Of a stretch of 64,000 nucleotides of DNA, positions 7,931-17,162 are shown one piece after another. Position 1 is the first letter of the stretch. The number at the start of each line of letters is the position of its first letter. The notes under the pieces were generated by a model that saw only the letters and a list, made by a program, of their open reading frames with translations, did not search any database and was not told the origin of the DNA. This DNA is from Anoxybacteroides rupiense (GTDB lineage: Bacteria > Bacillota > Bacilli > Bacillales > Anoxybacillaceae): the NCBI RefSeq assembly GCF_014196195.1, contig NZ_JACIDF010000003.1, forward strand, positions 310,001-374,000. Direction: 5' to 3'. Both the position numbers and the translations under genes were made by a program.

Positions 7931-8083
7931 CAAGTCCGTGACTTGTCTCCGACCGTCGAAAACAGCAATTTCTGCTTGGGAATGGGGCATCTATGCCATC
8001 CTTTCGTAGGATAGAGATCTTTCGCAAACGGTGGATTCAGTGTCGAAATCATCATGGAACAAGCCATAGAAAAGATCTAAAAA

Positions 8084-8224
8084 ATGGGTTCCTTAAAATA
8101 TCATCAAGAATGTTGGACAGAGCAAAAGGAGCTCATTCTTTATTGCGCGCTTATCGACCCCTCTGCTTATGGCGATTTGGGGGCTATGCGTTTTTTGGCG
8201 ATGAAGGGGGTGCTTTTGCTTTAA
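8084..8224 (+). CDS. Short unrecognised reading frame, 46 residues
   Basis: The frame starts MGSLKYHQECWTEQKELILY and contains DPSAYGDLGAMRFLAMKG. It has no clear ribosome binding site. A second frame over the same bases runs on to 8283. The whole 7690-8330 stretch has protein-like pieces in several frames but no convincing gene, as expected for decayed sequence. Confidence 0.2.
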   Translation: MGSLKYHQECWTEQKELILYCALIDPSAYGDLGAMRFLAMKGVLLL

Positions 8225-8337
8225 GCGTGCCTTGGTGGGCCTATGCGTCTTTAGCATACGGCCGTTTTTATGGGCATTTGTAAGGAAGCGTTCTATAAAA
8301 ATGAATAAGCAAAATAAAAGGTAAGGAGACTAAATCT

Positions 8338-9159
8338 ATGAGCTTATGGGAACTACTTGTCGGACTTATTTTAGGTGCTGTGGAAGGCCTAACAGAATTT
8401 GCCCCTGTTTCTTCAACTGGCCATATGATTATTGTGGATGATATGTGGCTTCGCTCTCAAGATTTTTTAAATGAAAGAGTAGCGAATACCTTTAAAGTTG
8501 TCATTCAGCTTGGTTCGATTCTGGCGGTGGTCGTTGTGTTCCGAAATCGATTTATTGAGCTATTAGGGTTGAAAAAAGGGACAAGCGACCGGCCGAACCG
8601 GCTTCGCTTAACCCATGTGATTGTTGGATTATTGCCTGCAGGAATTTTGGGTGTTTTATTTGAAGATTATATTGATGAACATTTATTTTCGACAAAGACG
8701 GTTTTGATTGGTCTGGTCATTGGGGCCCTATTAATGATTGCCGCGGATTTATTCGGTGGGCGCAAACAAACGGTTGAGACAGTGGATCAGATTACATATA
8801 AACAAGCCTTTTTCATTGGGCTAATTCAATGCTTATCGTTGTGGCCTGGATTTTCTCGTTCTGGCTCGACCATATCAGGCGGTGTGCTGCTTGGAATGAG
8901 CTACCGGGCGGCGGCCGATTTTACGTTTATTATGGCGGTTCCGATTATGGCAGGGGCGAGTTTTTTGTCTCTCGTAAGCAAATGGAAGTATTTCACCGTA
9001 GATGTGATACCATTTTTTATAGTAGGGTTTATTAGCGCTTTTATTTTCGCGTTAATTTCCATAAAGTTTTTCCTTCAATTAATTAATCGCATTCGGTTGA
9101 TTCCTTTTGCCGTTTATCGAATCGCATTAGCGTGTTTGATCTATATTCTCTATTTTTAA
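8338..9159 (+). CDS. uppP: Undecaprenyl-diphosphatase UppP (BacA type)
   Basis: The 273-residue membrane enzyme removes a phosphate from undecaprenyl diphosphate at the outer face of the membrane, recycling the lipid carrier for cell wall synthesis and giving bacitracin tolerance. Both family signatures are present: EGLTEFAPVSSTGHMII (residues about 15-31), with its catalytic E and S, and PGFSRSGSTISGG (about 170-182), with the essential R. Seven or eight membrane segments follow the family layout, and the length is typical (265-280). AAGGAG lies at a good distance before ATG 8338. It stands alone and is followed by a terminator at 9225-9254. Confidence 0.95.
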   Translation: MSLWELLVGLILGAVEGLTEFAPVSSTGHMIIVDDMWLRSQDFLNERVANTFKVVIQLGSILAVVVVFRNRFIELLGLKKGTSDRPNRLRLTHVIVGLLPAGILGVLFEDYIDEHLFSTKTVLIGLVIGALLMIAADLFGGRKQTVETVDQITYKQAFFIGLIQCLSLWPGFSRSGSTISGGVLLGMSYRAAADFTFIMAVPIMAGASFLSLVSKWKYFTVDVIPFFIVGFISAFIFALISIKFFLQLINRIRLIPFAVYRIALACLIYILYF

Positions 9160-9224
9160 CAGATCGAATTGAGAAGCTTCCTATCTCTAAACAGAGTGTA
9201 GGGGGGAGAGGTGCTTTTTGTTTT

Positions 9225-9254
9225 AACACCGTTCTAAACAAGAACGGTGTTTTA
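9225..9254 (+). terminator. Terminator of uppP
   Basis: AACACCGTTCT (9225-9235) and AGAACGGTGTT (9241-9251) form a perfect 11-bp stem with a 5-base loop, followed by a T run. Confidence 0.9.
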
Positions 9255-9312
9255 TTATGGGTGAAAGCTAGCCTGTTGTGGAGATGTCACTATAAACGAT
9301 AAAATGAAAAAT

Positions 9313-9350
9313 GGTTGTAGACAAAATCAAAATGGACTTTGCCTACAACC
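9313..9350. repeat. TGTAGACAAA palindrome, copy 1
   Basis: GGTTGTAGACAAA and TTTGCCTACAACC form a 13-bp stem with one mismatch around AATGGAC. It lies between the ends of the convergent uppP and niaR genes and could act as a leftward terminator for niaR. Other copies lie at 21519-21557 and 26607-26638, with a decayed copy at 32631-32670. Confidence 0.7.
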
Positions 9351-9360
9351 TGATTTCGCA

Positions 9361-9900
9361 TTACGATTCAATTAAAAAACCAGCTTTTTGCAGCGCTTGG
9401 CAAGCGGCGTCAAGCTTGGCCAGCGAATCGGCTTCGAGCGTATGAAGATGCGTGCCGTCTGTGAGCTGAAGCAAGTAGGAGGAGTTGGTTTGTTTAATTT
9501 TTTGAATGAACTGATCCACTTCTTGACGACTGCTGACCATGACAGAAGCCGTTAAATCGCCGTAGACGGGGTGTTCAATTTTTACATCCTTTATGGTCAC
9601 TCCATGATCGACAATTAAGTATAGCTCTTCTTTTGTTTGTTCCGGTGTATGGTAGCAGGCTATGGTGCGCGTATAAATTTGGTTAGGAGCCGGCGTTTTT
9701 AAGTAGAGATAGCCTTGGCTTGTGGCGATAATCGGTTCGTTACGCGCTTTAAGCAGCGAAATGTCTTGGACGATGACTTGACGGCTGACGTTCGCTTTTG
9801 CCGCTAGCTCCGCTCCGGTAAGCGGCAGTCCGCTTTCTTTGAGCCATTTTAAAATCAGCTCTCGCCGCTTCTCCCCTAAAATTTTCTTCTCGATTTTCAT
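9361..9900 (-). CDS. niaR: NiaR, niacin-responsive repressor of NAD synthesis
   Basis: The 179-residue protein has an N-terminal winged HTH (RRELILKWLKESGLPLTGAE, then LAAKANVSRQVIVQDISLL). A C-terminal 3H domain follows, with the conserved histidines visible in CYHTPE, VDHGV, IEHPVYG and GTHLHTLEAD, which bind metal and nicotinate. In B. subtilis (YrxA) it represses nadBCA and nifS when nicotinate is plentiful. ATG 9900 follows AAAGGAGTAG; the longer frame upstream has no such site. It lies 20 bases after nifS on the same strand, so repressor and nifS are cotranscribed and the repressor controls its own operon. Confidence 0.93.
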   Translation of the reverse strand: MKIEKKILGEKRRELILKWLKESGLPLTGAELAAKANVSRQVIVQDISLLKARNEPIIATSQGYLYLKTPAPNQIYTRTIACYHTPEQTKEELYLIVDHGVTIKDVKIEHPVYGDLTASVMVSSRQEVDQFIQKIKQTNSSYLLQLTDGTHLHTLEADSLAKLDAACQALQKAGFLIES

Positions 9901-9920
9901 AGGCTCTACTCCTTTCGTTG

Positions 9921-11039
9921 TTAACAAATGGTTTCCAACACGGTTAAAAGACGGTCTATTTCGTTTAGTGTCGTCCACTTGCCAAATGAAATGCGGACGA
10001 ATTGCTTCGCTTCATCTTCTTCCTTTCCAATTGCGATCATCGTCCGTGAAGGAGCTTGCTTTCCGACCTGACAAGCACTCCCTGTCGAAATGGCGATGCC
10101 GTAGCGGTTGCACTCAAGCATTGCATATTGCCCCTCCATTCCTTGTACTGAAAGACCGAGGATGTTTGGCAAGTGGGCGTCGGGATGTCCTTCAATGGCA
10201 ACAGGCAGCCGCTTCTCATGAATTCGTGAAATTGTATACTGACGAAGGTGTTCAAGCCGCGCATGTTCATCGGCTAAATGTTCGCAGGCCTGCTGCGCAG
10301 CGGTGACAAATGACGCAATGCCTGGCACATTCACAGTTCCAGGGCGAAACCCAAATTCGTGTGTTGCCTGGAGGAAGCAAGAGGTCCATTTGATGCGCGG
10401 ATCAATATAGACAGCCCCGACCCCTTTAGGGCCATAAATTTTATGCGAGGAGATAGATAAGCTGTCTATCCCCATTTTTTGTACATCCACTTGTATTTTA
10501 CCAAAGGTTTGTACACAGTCGCTATGAAAGATGACCCCGTGTTTTCGCAAGCGTTTGGCGATCTCTTGAATCGGCTGAGTGGTGCCGATTTCGGAGTTTG
10601 CATGCTGAATCGAAGCCAAAATTGTTTGCGGAGTGATGGCATTTTCCAACTCAGCCAGATCAATTTGGCCGAAGCGATCTACAGATAAATACGTGACTTC
10701 ATAGCCTTCCGTTTCAAGCTGTTGAAATAAATGATATAACGATGCGTGCTCGGTTGCTGTTGTAATTAAATGATTTCCTTTATGGCGATGGGCCTCAATC
10801 ATCGAACGGACGGCAAGAAGATTGGATTCTGTACCGCCGCTTGTAAAATAAAGACCTCTTTCATCGCCGCCGATCAATTCGGCAAGCTGCTGGCGGCAAA
10901 TGTGCAGAAGCTGGGCTGCGTGGCTGCCGATATCATGTAAGCTACTTGAATTGCCGAAATATGATGAAGCCGCCTTTGTATAAGCGGTTAATGCTTCTTC
11001 GCTCATGGGTGTTGTCGCTGCATAATCAAGATAAATCAT
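9921..11039 (-). CDS. nifS: NifS-type cysteine desulfurase serving the NadA iron-sulfur cluster
   Basis: The 372-residue PLP enzyme moves sulfur from cysteine to iron-sulfur assembly; in B. subtilis this paralogue is needed to mature NadA. Visible are the start MIYLDYAATTPMS, the PLP histidine in TATEHAS, the Schiff-base lysine in SISSHKIYGPKG, and the active cysteine in STGSACQVG near the C-terminus. ATG 11039 follows GAGGGAATG. It diverges from nadB, and the pair shares a control region with the NiaR sites. The general desulfurase iscS is a separate gene at 49.3 kb in this window. Confidence 0.92.
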   Translation of the reverse strand: MIYLDYAATTPMSEEALTAYTKAASSYFGNSSSLHDIGSHAAQLLHICRQQLAELIGGDERGLYFTSGGTESNLLAVRSMIEAHRHKGNHLITTATEHASLYHLFQQLETEGYEVTYLSVDRFGQIDLAELENAITPQTILASIQHANSEIGTTQPIQEIAKRLRKHGVIFHSDCVQTFGKIQVDVQKMGIDSLSISSHKIYGPKGVGAVYIDPRIKWTSCFLQATHEFGFRPGTVNVPGIASFVTAAQQACEHLADEHARLEHLRQYTISRIHEKRLPVAIEGHPDAHLPNILGLSVQGMEGQYAMLECNRYGIAISTGSACQVGKQAPSRTMIAIGKEEDEAKQFVRISFGKWTTLNEIDRLLTVLETIC

Positions 11040-11074
11040 ATAATCATTCCCTCACATTTGGAAAAATAAAAGTC

Positions 11075-11116
11075 TTGTCATCAGTTTAATTATGTGTCAA
11101 TATAGGTGTCAAGACA
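11075..11116. promoter_or_regulatory. Divergent nifS/nadB promoter region with probable NiaR operator
   Basis: TGTC-AA-GACA (11107-11116) is an inverted repeat, and further TGTC units lie at 11077-11079 (as TGTCA) and 11095-11098, with ATATAGG between. The complement of 11107-11112 is TTGACA, a good -35 for nifS, so a repressor bound there would block it. TTGTCA at 11075-11080 could be the -35 of nadB. The repeat content and the position between the two known NiaR target units make this the likely operator; the exact NiaR consensus was not checked. Confidence 0.6.
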
Positions 11117-11141
11117 GTAAATAATAACAGGGGGCTTTTGT

Positions 11142-12689
11142 ATGCCACAAGCGGATGTGATTATTGTAGGCGGAGGCCTAGCATCGCTCGTAACGGCTTA
11201 TCATTTGTTTGAGCATAAAAATGTGATAATTTTCACAAAAGCGAAAAAAGAAGAGAGTAATTCTTGGTTAGCGCAAGGAGGTATCGCTGCTGCTTTGTCT
11301 GGCCAAGATCATTGGCATTTTCACTATCAAGACACGATCATTGCTGGAGCAGATCATAATGATGAACGTGCTGTAGAAATTCTCGTTCAGGAAGGCCCGA
11401 AACGGCTTTTAGAGCTGGTGGAAACCGGCTTGCAATTCGATACGGATCAAAACGGACATTTTCATTTTGGAAATGAAGGAGCCCATAGCCAGCGGAGAAT
11501 TTTGCATGCAGGAGGCGATCAGACGGGAAAAGCGATGACCTCGTTTTTAATGGAAAAGCTATACGGCCATGTCACCATAGTGGAAGATGAGCGCGTCATT
11601 GATTTGCTTGTCGCTGACGGGCGCTGTATCGGTGTGCGCACGAAAACAGGTGCTTATTATGCGGATGCCGTTGTATTATCAACCGGCGGCTGTGGAAGGC
11701 TGTATTCTTTCTCCTCTAATGCTGAAACGGTGACTGGAGATGGTATTGCCTTAGCGTATCGGGCCGGTGCAGCTGTGACGGATATGGAATTTATTCAATT
11801 TCACCCCACGATGCTTTATGTGAATGGCAGGGCGGTCGGATTGATTTCTGAAGCTGTGCGGGGAGAAGGGGCGGTACTGGTCACAGAAGATGGGAAAAAA
11901 TTGATGGAGTCCATCCATCCACAGCAAGATTTAGCGCCAAGAGACGTCGTAGCTCGGGCGATCCATGCCGAAACCGCCAAAGGCGGCCGTGTCTATCTCG
12001 ACATTTCGATGATTAAAAATTTTGCGGAGCGATTTCCAACAATAGCGAAATTATGCGAGACTCACGGTGTTGGTTTGCAGGATGGCCGGCTTCCTGTTGT
12101 ACCAGGCGCTCATTTTTTAATGGGAGGAATCCAAGTTGATTTATCGGGACAAACATCGCTTGCGGGCTTGTATGCAGTCGGAGAAGTGGCTTGTACTGGA
12201 GTACATGGCGCTAACCGCTTGGCGAGCAATTCGCTGCTTGAGGGACTGGTGTTTGGCGCTCGTTTAGCTGAAGTGTTGAAGCAACGCGGGAGTGCAGAAA
12301 AGGGGCGACGCTTTCCGTTTGTCAAGCCGAATTCGGTTAAAAGCTTTACAGGCTCGTTGCCGGATAAGGGACAAATTCAAGAGATCATGATGCGATATGT
12401 AGGGATTGTGAGAGATGAACGAAGCTTAGCGACCGCAAGAAAGTGGCTGGAGCAATTTTCTATTCCGGAGCTTGTCAAGACCGACGTCACTTCATGGACA
12501 GAAGAAGAAATCACCGTTGCTTACATGCTCATTACTGGATGGCTGATCACTACCTCAGCGCTTAAGCGTACAGAAAGCCGCGGCGGCCATTACCGTTCGG
12601 ATTACCCGACAGAGGCCATGCATTGGAAAAAGCGGCGGATTTTACGAACAAAAGAGGAATTTTTCGCGAGAATAGGAGGAACAGCATGA
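11142..12689 (+). CDS. nadB: L-aspartate oxidase NadB
   Basis: The 515-residue flavoprotein oxidises L-aspartate to iminoaspartate, the first step of quinolinate synthesis. It shows the FAD dinucleotide motif IIVGGGLASLVTAYHL (residues 7-22), the SWLAQGGIAAAL segment, the substrate-site region THGVGLQDGRLPVVPGAHF, and ANRLASNSLLEGLVFG near the end of the FAD domain. A helical C-terminal domain follows. Length and order fit the family (about 510-540). CAGGGGG precedes ATG 11142. Its TGA overlaps the nadC start (ATGA), indicating translational coupling. It is under the NiaR control region shared with nifS. Confidence 0.95.
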   Translation: MPQADVIIVGGGLASLVTAYHLFEHKNVIIFTKAKKEESNSWLAQGGIAAALSGQDHWHFHYQDTIIAGADHNDERAVEILVQEGPKRLLELVETGLQFDTDQNGHFHFGNEGAHSQRRILHAGGDQTGKAMTSFLMEKLYGHVTIVEDERVIDLLVADGRCIGVRTKTGAYYADAVVLSTGGCGRLYSFSSNAETVTGDGIALAYRAGAAVTDMEFIQFHPTMLYVNGRAVGLISEAVRGEGAVLVTEDGKKLMESIHPQQDLAPRDVVARAIHAETAKGGRVYLDISMIKNFAERFPTIAKLCETHGVGLQDGRLPVVPGAHFLMGGIQVDLSGQTSLAGLYAVGEVACTGVHGANRLASNSLLEGLVFGARLAEVLKQRGSAEKGRRFPFVKPNSVKSFTGSLPDKGQIQEIMMRYVGIVRDERSLATARKWLEQFSIPELVKTDVTSWTEEEITVAYMLITGWLITTSALKRTESRGGHYRSDYPTEAMHWKKRRILRTKEEFFARIGGTA

Positions 12690-13519
12690 ATATCATCAAG
12701 CTGCAACAAATGCTGCAACAGTTTTTTTTAGAAGATATTGGCGAACGTGATGTGACTAGCGAGACGATTTTTCCTCATCATCATTTAGCTTCTGGTTCAT
12801 TTCTTGTTAAGGAAGCCGGTATTTTCTCTGGCGCTGACATTATGAAAACCGCGTACCACCTGCTGGACCCATCGATTAGCGTTACGCTATATAAGCGAGA
12901 TGGCGAAAAAGTAGATAAAGGAGACGTCATTGCTTCGGTTTCCGGTCCCATTGCTCCGTTATTAACGGGCGAACGTGTCATTTTGAATTTGATTCAGAGA
13001 ATGAGCGGCATCGCTACCATTACTCATCAGGCGGTGATGACGTTAAATAGCGAATATACGCGCATTTGCGATACGCGCAAAACAACTCCAGGACTTCGAA
13101 TGCTGGAAAAATATGCGGTCACATGCGGCGGCGGATATAACCATCGCTTTGGTTTATACGATGCGGTGATGATAAAGGATAACCATATTGCCTTTTGCGG
13201 CTCTATTACAAAAGCGGTTCATACCGTGCGCCAGCAGCTTGGTCATATGGTTAAAATCGAAGTGGAGACGGAAACGAGGGAACAAGTAATAGAGGCCGTA
13301 AAGGCAGGAGCGGATGTCATTATGTTTGATAACCGGACACCAGAAGAAATTAGAGAGTTTGTTCAGCTTGTGCCTTCTGCTATTATTACAGAGGCTTCCG
13401 GCGGCATCACCCTTGAAAATCTTGCCGAGTATGGCGATACAGGCGTTGATTATATTTCGTTAGGCTTTTTAACTCATTCTGTGAAAGCGCTCGATATTAG
13501 TTTTAATATTGAAGGATAA
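12686..13519 (+). CDS. nadC: Nicotinate-nucleotide diphosphorylase (quinolinate phosphoribosyltransferase) NadC
   Basis: The 277-residue enzyme converts quinolinate and PRPP to nicotinate mononucleotide with release of CO2. Motifs include EDIGERDVTSE near the N-terminus, TRKTTPGLRMLEKYAV with the substrate-binding basic residues, and AVMIKDNHI. C-terminal barrel segments VETETREQV, MFDN and EASGGI follow. The start is ATG 12686, preceded by AGGAGG and overlapping the nadB stop by four bases; a longer frame beginning at 12623 lies inside nadB and is not used. It is the second gene of nadBCA. Confidence 0.95.
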   Translation: MNIIKLQQMLQQFFLEDIGERDVTSETIFPHHHLASGSFLVKEAGIFSGADIMKTAYHLLDPSISVTLYKRDGEKVDKGDVIASVSGPIAPLLTGERVILNLIQRMSGIATITHQAVMTLNSEYTRICDTRKTTPGLRMLEKYAVTCGGGYNHRFGLYDAVMIKDNHIAFCGSITKAVHTVRQQLGHMVKIEVETETREQVIEAVKAGADVIMFDNRTPEEIREFVQLVPSAIITEASGGITLENLAEYGDTGVDYISLGFLTHSVKALDISFNIEG

Positions 13520-13537
13520 AAGAGGAGGGAACGAAAT

Positions 13538-14641
13538 ATGAACGTATTGGAAATGATGCAAAAACAGGATCATATGCCAGAAGTGTATAAAACGCTTAAC
13601 GCGGTTGAAATGGAGGAGCGTGTTCGGAAGATTAAGGAGAAAATGGGGGAGAAGCTATTTATCCCTGGACATCATTATCAAAAGGATGAAGTCATTCAGT
13701 TTGCGGATGCAACAGGGGATTCTTTACAGCTCGCACAGGTGGCCGCAAAAAATAAGCAAGCAGAATATATTGTTTTTTGCGGTGTTCATTTTATGGCGGA
13801 AACGGCGGATATCTTAACAGGAAACCACCAAAAAGTCATTTTGCCGGATATGCGCGCAGGCTGTTCGATGGCCGATATGGCGGATATGGCGCAAGTGGAA
13901 CGAGCATGGCCGATTTTACAAGAACTGTTTGGCGATACGATTTTGCCGTTAACCTATGTGAACTCGACAGCAGCCATTAAAGCATTTGTAGGGCGAAACG
14001 GTGGAGCGACCGTGACTTCTTCGAATGCAGAAAAAATGGTCGCTTGGGCGCTTGGACAAAAAGAGCGGATCTTCTTTTTGCCGGATCAACATTTAGGCAG
14101 AAATACGGCATATAAACTTGGCATTGCGCTTAATGAAATGGCGGTTTGGAACCCGTTAACGGACTCGCTTGAGTACGAGGGAGATATCAAGCGAATTAAA
14201 GTCATTCTTTGGAAAGGACATTGTTCCGTTCATGAAAATTTTCAAGTGAAGCATATCGACTACATTCGGAAAACAAAACCGGATATGAATATTATTGTCC
14301 ATCCAGAGTGCAGCTGGGAAGTCGTACAAAAATCAGATTATGCCGGTTCTACTAAATATATTATTGAGATGATTGAAAAAGCTCCTTCTGGGAGCAAATG
14401 GGCGATTGGAACGGAAATGAATCTCGTCAACCGGTTAATTCAACAGCATCCTGATAAAGAAATTATTTCTTTGAACCCTTACATGTGTCCATGTTTAACG
14501 ATGAATCGCATTGATTTGCCACATTTGCTATGGGCGTTGGAATCATTAGAGCAAGGAAATATCATCAATCCAATCACCGTGCCGGTCTCCATTGCCGAAG
14601 ATGCCGTACAAGCATTAAAGAGAATGTTGGCGCTCGCTTAG
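13538..14641 (+). CDS. nadA: Quinolinate synthase NadA
   Basis: The 367-residue [4Fe-4S] enzyme condenses iminoaspartate with dihydroxyacetone phosphate to quinolinate. The three cluster cysteines are seen in the segments [18 protein letters not shown] and [13 protein letters not shown]. The triplicated-fold motifs [32 protein letters not shown] and [14 protein letters not shown] are all present. The length fits the long Bacillus-type NadA (about 368). AGAGGAGGG lies before ATG 13538, 18 bases after nadC. The operon ends at the terminator 14644-14679. Its cluster is supplied by the divergent nifS gene. Confidence 0.95.
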   Translation: MNVLEMMQKQDHMPEVYKTLNAVEMEERVRKIKEKMGEKLFIPGHHYQKDEVIQFADATGDSLQLAQVAAKNKQAEYIVFCGVHFMAETADILTGNHQKVILPDMRAGCSMADMADMAQVERAWPILQELFGDTILPLTYVNSTAAIKAFVGRNGGATVTSSNAEKMVAWALGQKERIFFLPDQHLGRNTAYKLGIALNEMAVWNPLTDSLEYEGDIKRIKVILWKGHCSVHENFQVKHIDYIRKTKPDMNIIVHPECSWEVVQKSDYAGSTKYIIEMIEKAPSGSKWAIGTEMNLVNRLIQQHPDKEIISLNPYMCPCLTMNRIDLPHLLWALESLEQGNIINPITVPVSIAEDAVQALKRMLALA

Positions 14642-14643
14642 AC

Positions 14644-14679
14644 ATAACAAGGTCTATATGCAGACCTTGTTATTTTTTT
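14644..14679 (+). terminator. Terminator of nadBCA
   Basis: ATAACAAGGTCT and AGACCTTGTTAT pair perfectly over 12 bp around a 5-base loop, followed by seven T residues. Confidence 0.93.
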
Positions 14680-14783
14680 ATCATAAATTCATTTTTTGCT
14701 TCATAAGTTATGTTGAAGGATGATGATGACAACGTGCCAATGAAATAGAATGATTATTGTTTGAGTGTAGGAGGGGGAACGGA

Positions 14784-16211
14784 GTGAAAATCCATATTGT
14801 GCAAAAAGGAGATACGCTTTGGAAAATCGCGCAAAAATACGGAGTTGATTTTGAGCAGTTAAAGCACTTAAATGGCCAATTAAGCAATCCGGATTTAATT
14901 ATGCCGGGAATGAAAATTAAAATTCCGACTGCAGGGGTTCCGGTAAAAAAAGAAGCACCAAACAAAGAGTATCCAAAGAAGGAATATCCAAAAAAAGAGT
15001 ATCCGAACAAAGAACATCCAAAAAAGGAATATCCGAAAAAAGAAGAGCCGGTTCAAGAGCATCCATTTTCCAACGCTAAACCGTTTGCTTCATTCAATTT
15101 TGAAGCTGAAATCGCTCCGAACGTGAACATTAATCCGCCTGCTCAAGAAATACCGATAAATGAAGTGCCGAAGCCCAAACCGACAGCACCAATTGAGAAA
15201 AAGCCAAAGGAAACTCCGAAAGCGCCGACGGCCAATATTCCGAAAGAACTACCAAAGCAGCCGTCTTATGAGCCACCTAAATCTAATATTGGCGTGAATC
15301 AAGCGGCAGAAAAGCATGATCACAAAACACCATTCCAAGCTAATCCATCGATTTCGCCGCAATCAAATGTGAATTATCCAAATCAAATACCTGGCCTGCC
15401 GCCGATTCCGCCAAAGCCGGACAACATTTTACCGAATATTATGAAGCCAGATACGGACATAGAGCCATCAGAGAATCAGGAGCATCCATCATACGATCAA
15501 CATGATCAACCGCCGGAACTGCCGACCATTCCATATGTTCCGATTGCGCAGCCACAACAGCCGACCTACCAGATGCCAGCTTACTTGCCACCTCAAGAGC
15601 AAGGCTGCATTCCGGTTACTCCTGTCATGCCAGGTTATGGATTTTATTATCCGCAGGCTCCGGTAGCGCCGATGGCTGCGCCGTTCTCGCAGCCTGTCGC
15701 ACCATTCTACGGGGAGAGCGGCTCGCATCCGTTTCCTGGAGTACAGGAAAGCATCGAATCGCATGAGTGGGGACCGCCAGCACCGCCGGCTTCATCAGCG
15801 AATATACAGCCAAATGCTTCCCCGAACCTTCAGCCTAATGTATCACCTAATGTATCGCCTAATATGAATATGCCGCCTAATGTTCAACCACCTGAAGAAC
15901 CAATGATGGTATCTCCGCAGCAGATGTCAGGAGGATGTTACCCGGTTCCGATGATGCCTTGCTATGGTTGGCCTGTACAAACCTATCAACCAATGTACGG
16001 ATCAACGGCTCCTGGCTATTATTCGCCGTATCCGCAACAGCAGCCGTCAAGCTTTTCACCATATCCAGCCGCGGCACCAGCTTATCCGTATGCACAAGGG
16101 CCGGGACAGCCATCTTATTACCAGTCGCCACAACCTGCCGCTTTCCCGCAAAATCCACAACAATTTTTTATGATGCCAGAATATGGGGAAAGCAGCGACT
16201 ACGAAGAATAG
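14784..16211 (+). CDS. safA: Spore morphogenetic protein SafA (LysM domain)
   Basis: The 475-residue protein has one LysM domain at residues 1-45 (KIHIVQKGDTLWKIAQKYGV onward). A charged repeat then reads as six or seven versions of KKEYP (about residues 55-85). A long proline- and asparagine-rich region follows, including a run of PNxxPN units (about 345-375), and a C-terminus rich in Q, Y and P. In B. subtilis, SafA sits at the cortex-coat interface, binds SpoVID through the N-terminal region and recruits inner coat proteins. The start is GTG 14784 after GGAGGGGG. The upstream TTG in the same frame precedes the site and is rejected. The following kinase-like gene overlaps its end. Low-complexity sequence makes the middle part poorly alignable. 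Confidence 0.88.
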   Translation: MKIHIVQKGDTLWKIAQKYGVDFEQLKHLNGQLSNPDLIMPGMKIKIPTAGVPVKKEAPNKEYPKKEYPKKEYPNKEHPKKEYPKKEEPVQEHPFSNAKPFASFNFEAEIAPNVNINPPAQEIPINEVPKPKPTAPIEKKPKETPKAPTANIPKELPKQPSYEPPKSNIGVNQAAEKHDHKTPFQANPSISPQSNVNYPNQIPGLPPIPPKPDNILPNIMKPDTDIEPSENQEHPSYDQHDQPPELPTIPYVPIAQPQQPTYQMPAYLPPQEQGCIPVTPVMPGYGFYYPQAPVAPMAAPFSQPVAPFYGESGSHPFPGVQESIESHEWGPPAPPASSANIQPNASPNLQPNVSPNVSPNMNMPPNVQPPEEPMMVSPQQMSGGCYPVPMMPCYGWPVQTYQPMYGSTAPGYYSPYPQQQPSSFSPYPAAAPAYPYAQGPGQPSYYQSPQPAAFPQNPQQFFMMPEYGESSDYEE

Positions 16212-17127
16212 ACATATAGGAGACGGTGAGAGCCATCGTCTCTTTCTTTTGCTTCAAGCGGAATATGGGTTGTGCGTGGAGGAAGCGGCGGCTATTAAGC
16301 CACATGTACAAATAATTGATACAAATAAAGGAAAATGGATTGTGAAAAAATATCGCACCTTTTTTGAAGCGTCGCGGCAGCAGATGTTTATTCGTTTATT
16401 AAAACAGGCAGGCTTTCAAGCCGCTCCCTCTATTACTGGGGTGGTCGTTTCTGAAAATGCCTGTTGGACGCTGCAGGAGTATATTCCGCATTCCAATCCG
16501 TTTGTTTTTACAAGCGAGAAAGATCGAAACGAAGGCCTTTGCCTGCTTTATGAGTACCATATTTTTTCGCAGCGTTTGCTGCAGCAGCCGTTTGTTGCCA
16601 CTATGCTGCCTTATTATCAGCTGTGTGAAAGATGGAAGCAAAGATATTTATCTTTTCTTCATGATTTGCCGGTATGGCAGCAAATCATGAGGCATGAGGA
16701 GCTTACTTTTATTTTGCAATGTGCCCAATATAGCTTAGAAAAAATTCCTTTATTCATTCCTTCTTTATTAGCAGAACCGATGACCATTATTCATGGCGAT
16801 GTCGCTTCACACAATTTTTTGCGGGCTGAAAACGGAAGTGCCTATTTAATTGATTATGACTTAATAGCGGTCGCTCCAAGCGGCATCGATTATTTGCAAT
16901 ATGCCAATCGCATATTGCCATATATGCAATGGTCTTTTGCTTTATTGAAAAAATGTCCTATATTGGAAGCTTTTTTAGAAAAGCCATGGTTTTTAATGGC
17001 CTTGATTTTTCCAAGCGATATATTTCGCGAATGCCGATCATTGATGAAGAAGCGAAAGCCTTTCGCGATTCCATACTTTGAACATCGCAAACAGTTTGTG
17101 CAAAAAATCGCCAATATGATAAGATAA
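16183..17127 (+). CDS. CotS-like spore coat protein with aminoglycoside-phosphotransferase fold
   Basis: This protein of about 314 residues shows kinase-fold features: GKWIVKKYRT with a candidate ATP lysine (about residue 55), the catalytic-loop motif IHGDVASHNFL (HGD...N, about 205-215), and LIDYDLIAVAP in place of the usual IDF/IDW metal-binding segment. The family (CotS, CotI, YutH, YsxE) is associated with the spore coat, and the position between safA and nadE fits a sporulation role. The ATG at 16183 lies inside safA (29-base overlap, other frame) without a clear ribosome binding site. GGAGACGG at about 16219-16226 suggests a later start, but no in-frame ATG or GTG follows it soon, only a TTG. 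The exact start is therefore uncertain. Confidence 0.7.
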   Translation: MGKAATTKNRHIGDGESHRLFLLLQAEYGLCVEEAAAIKPHVQIIDTNKGKWIVKKYRTFFEASRQQMFIRLLKQAGFQAAPSITGVVVSENACWTLQEYIPHSNPFVFTSEKDRNEGLCLLYEYHIFSQRLLQQPFVATMLPYYQLCERWKQRYLSFLHDLPVWQQIMRHEELTFILQCAQYSLEKIPLFIPSLLAEPMTIIHGDVASHNFLRAENGSAYLIDYDLIAVAPSGIDYLQYANRILPYMQWSFALLKKCPILEAFLEKPWFLMALIFPSDIFRECRSLMKKRKPFAIPYFEHRKQFVQKIANMIR

Positions 17128-17162
17128 CGTATATCTTATTTTTCGTGAAAGGAAGTTGAATC

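Noticed and set aside
7879-8067. A 62-codon leftward frame ending KMVTRFIGWHR
   Set aside because: It has no ribosome binding site and competes with another frame over the same bases that has a more protein-like end (GDTLHWMAPL).
9839-10306. A 155-codon rightward frame opposite niaR and nifS
   Set aside because: It is antisense to two well-supported genes with no homology or start signals.
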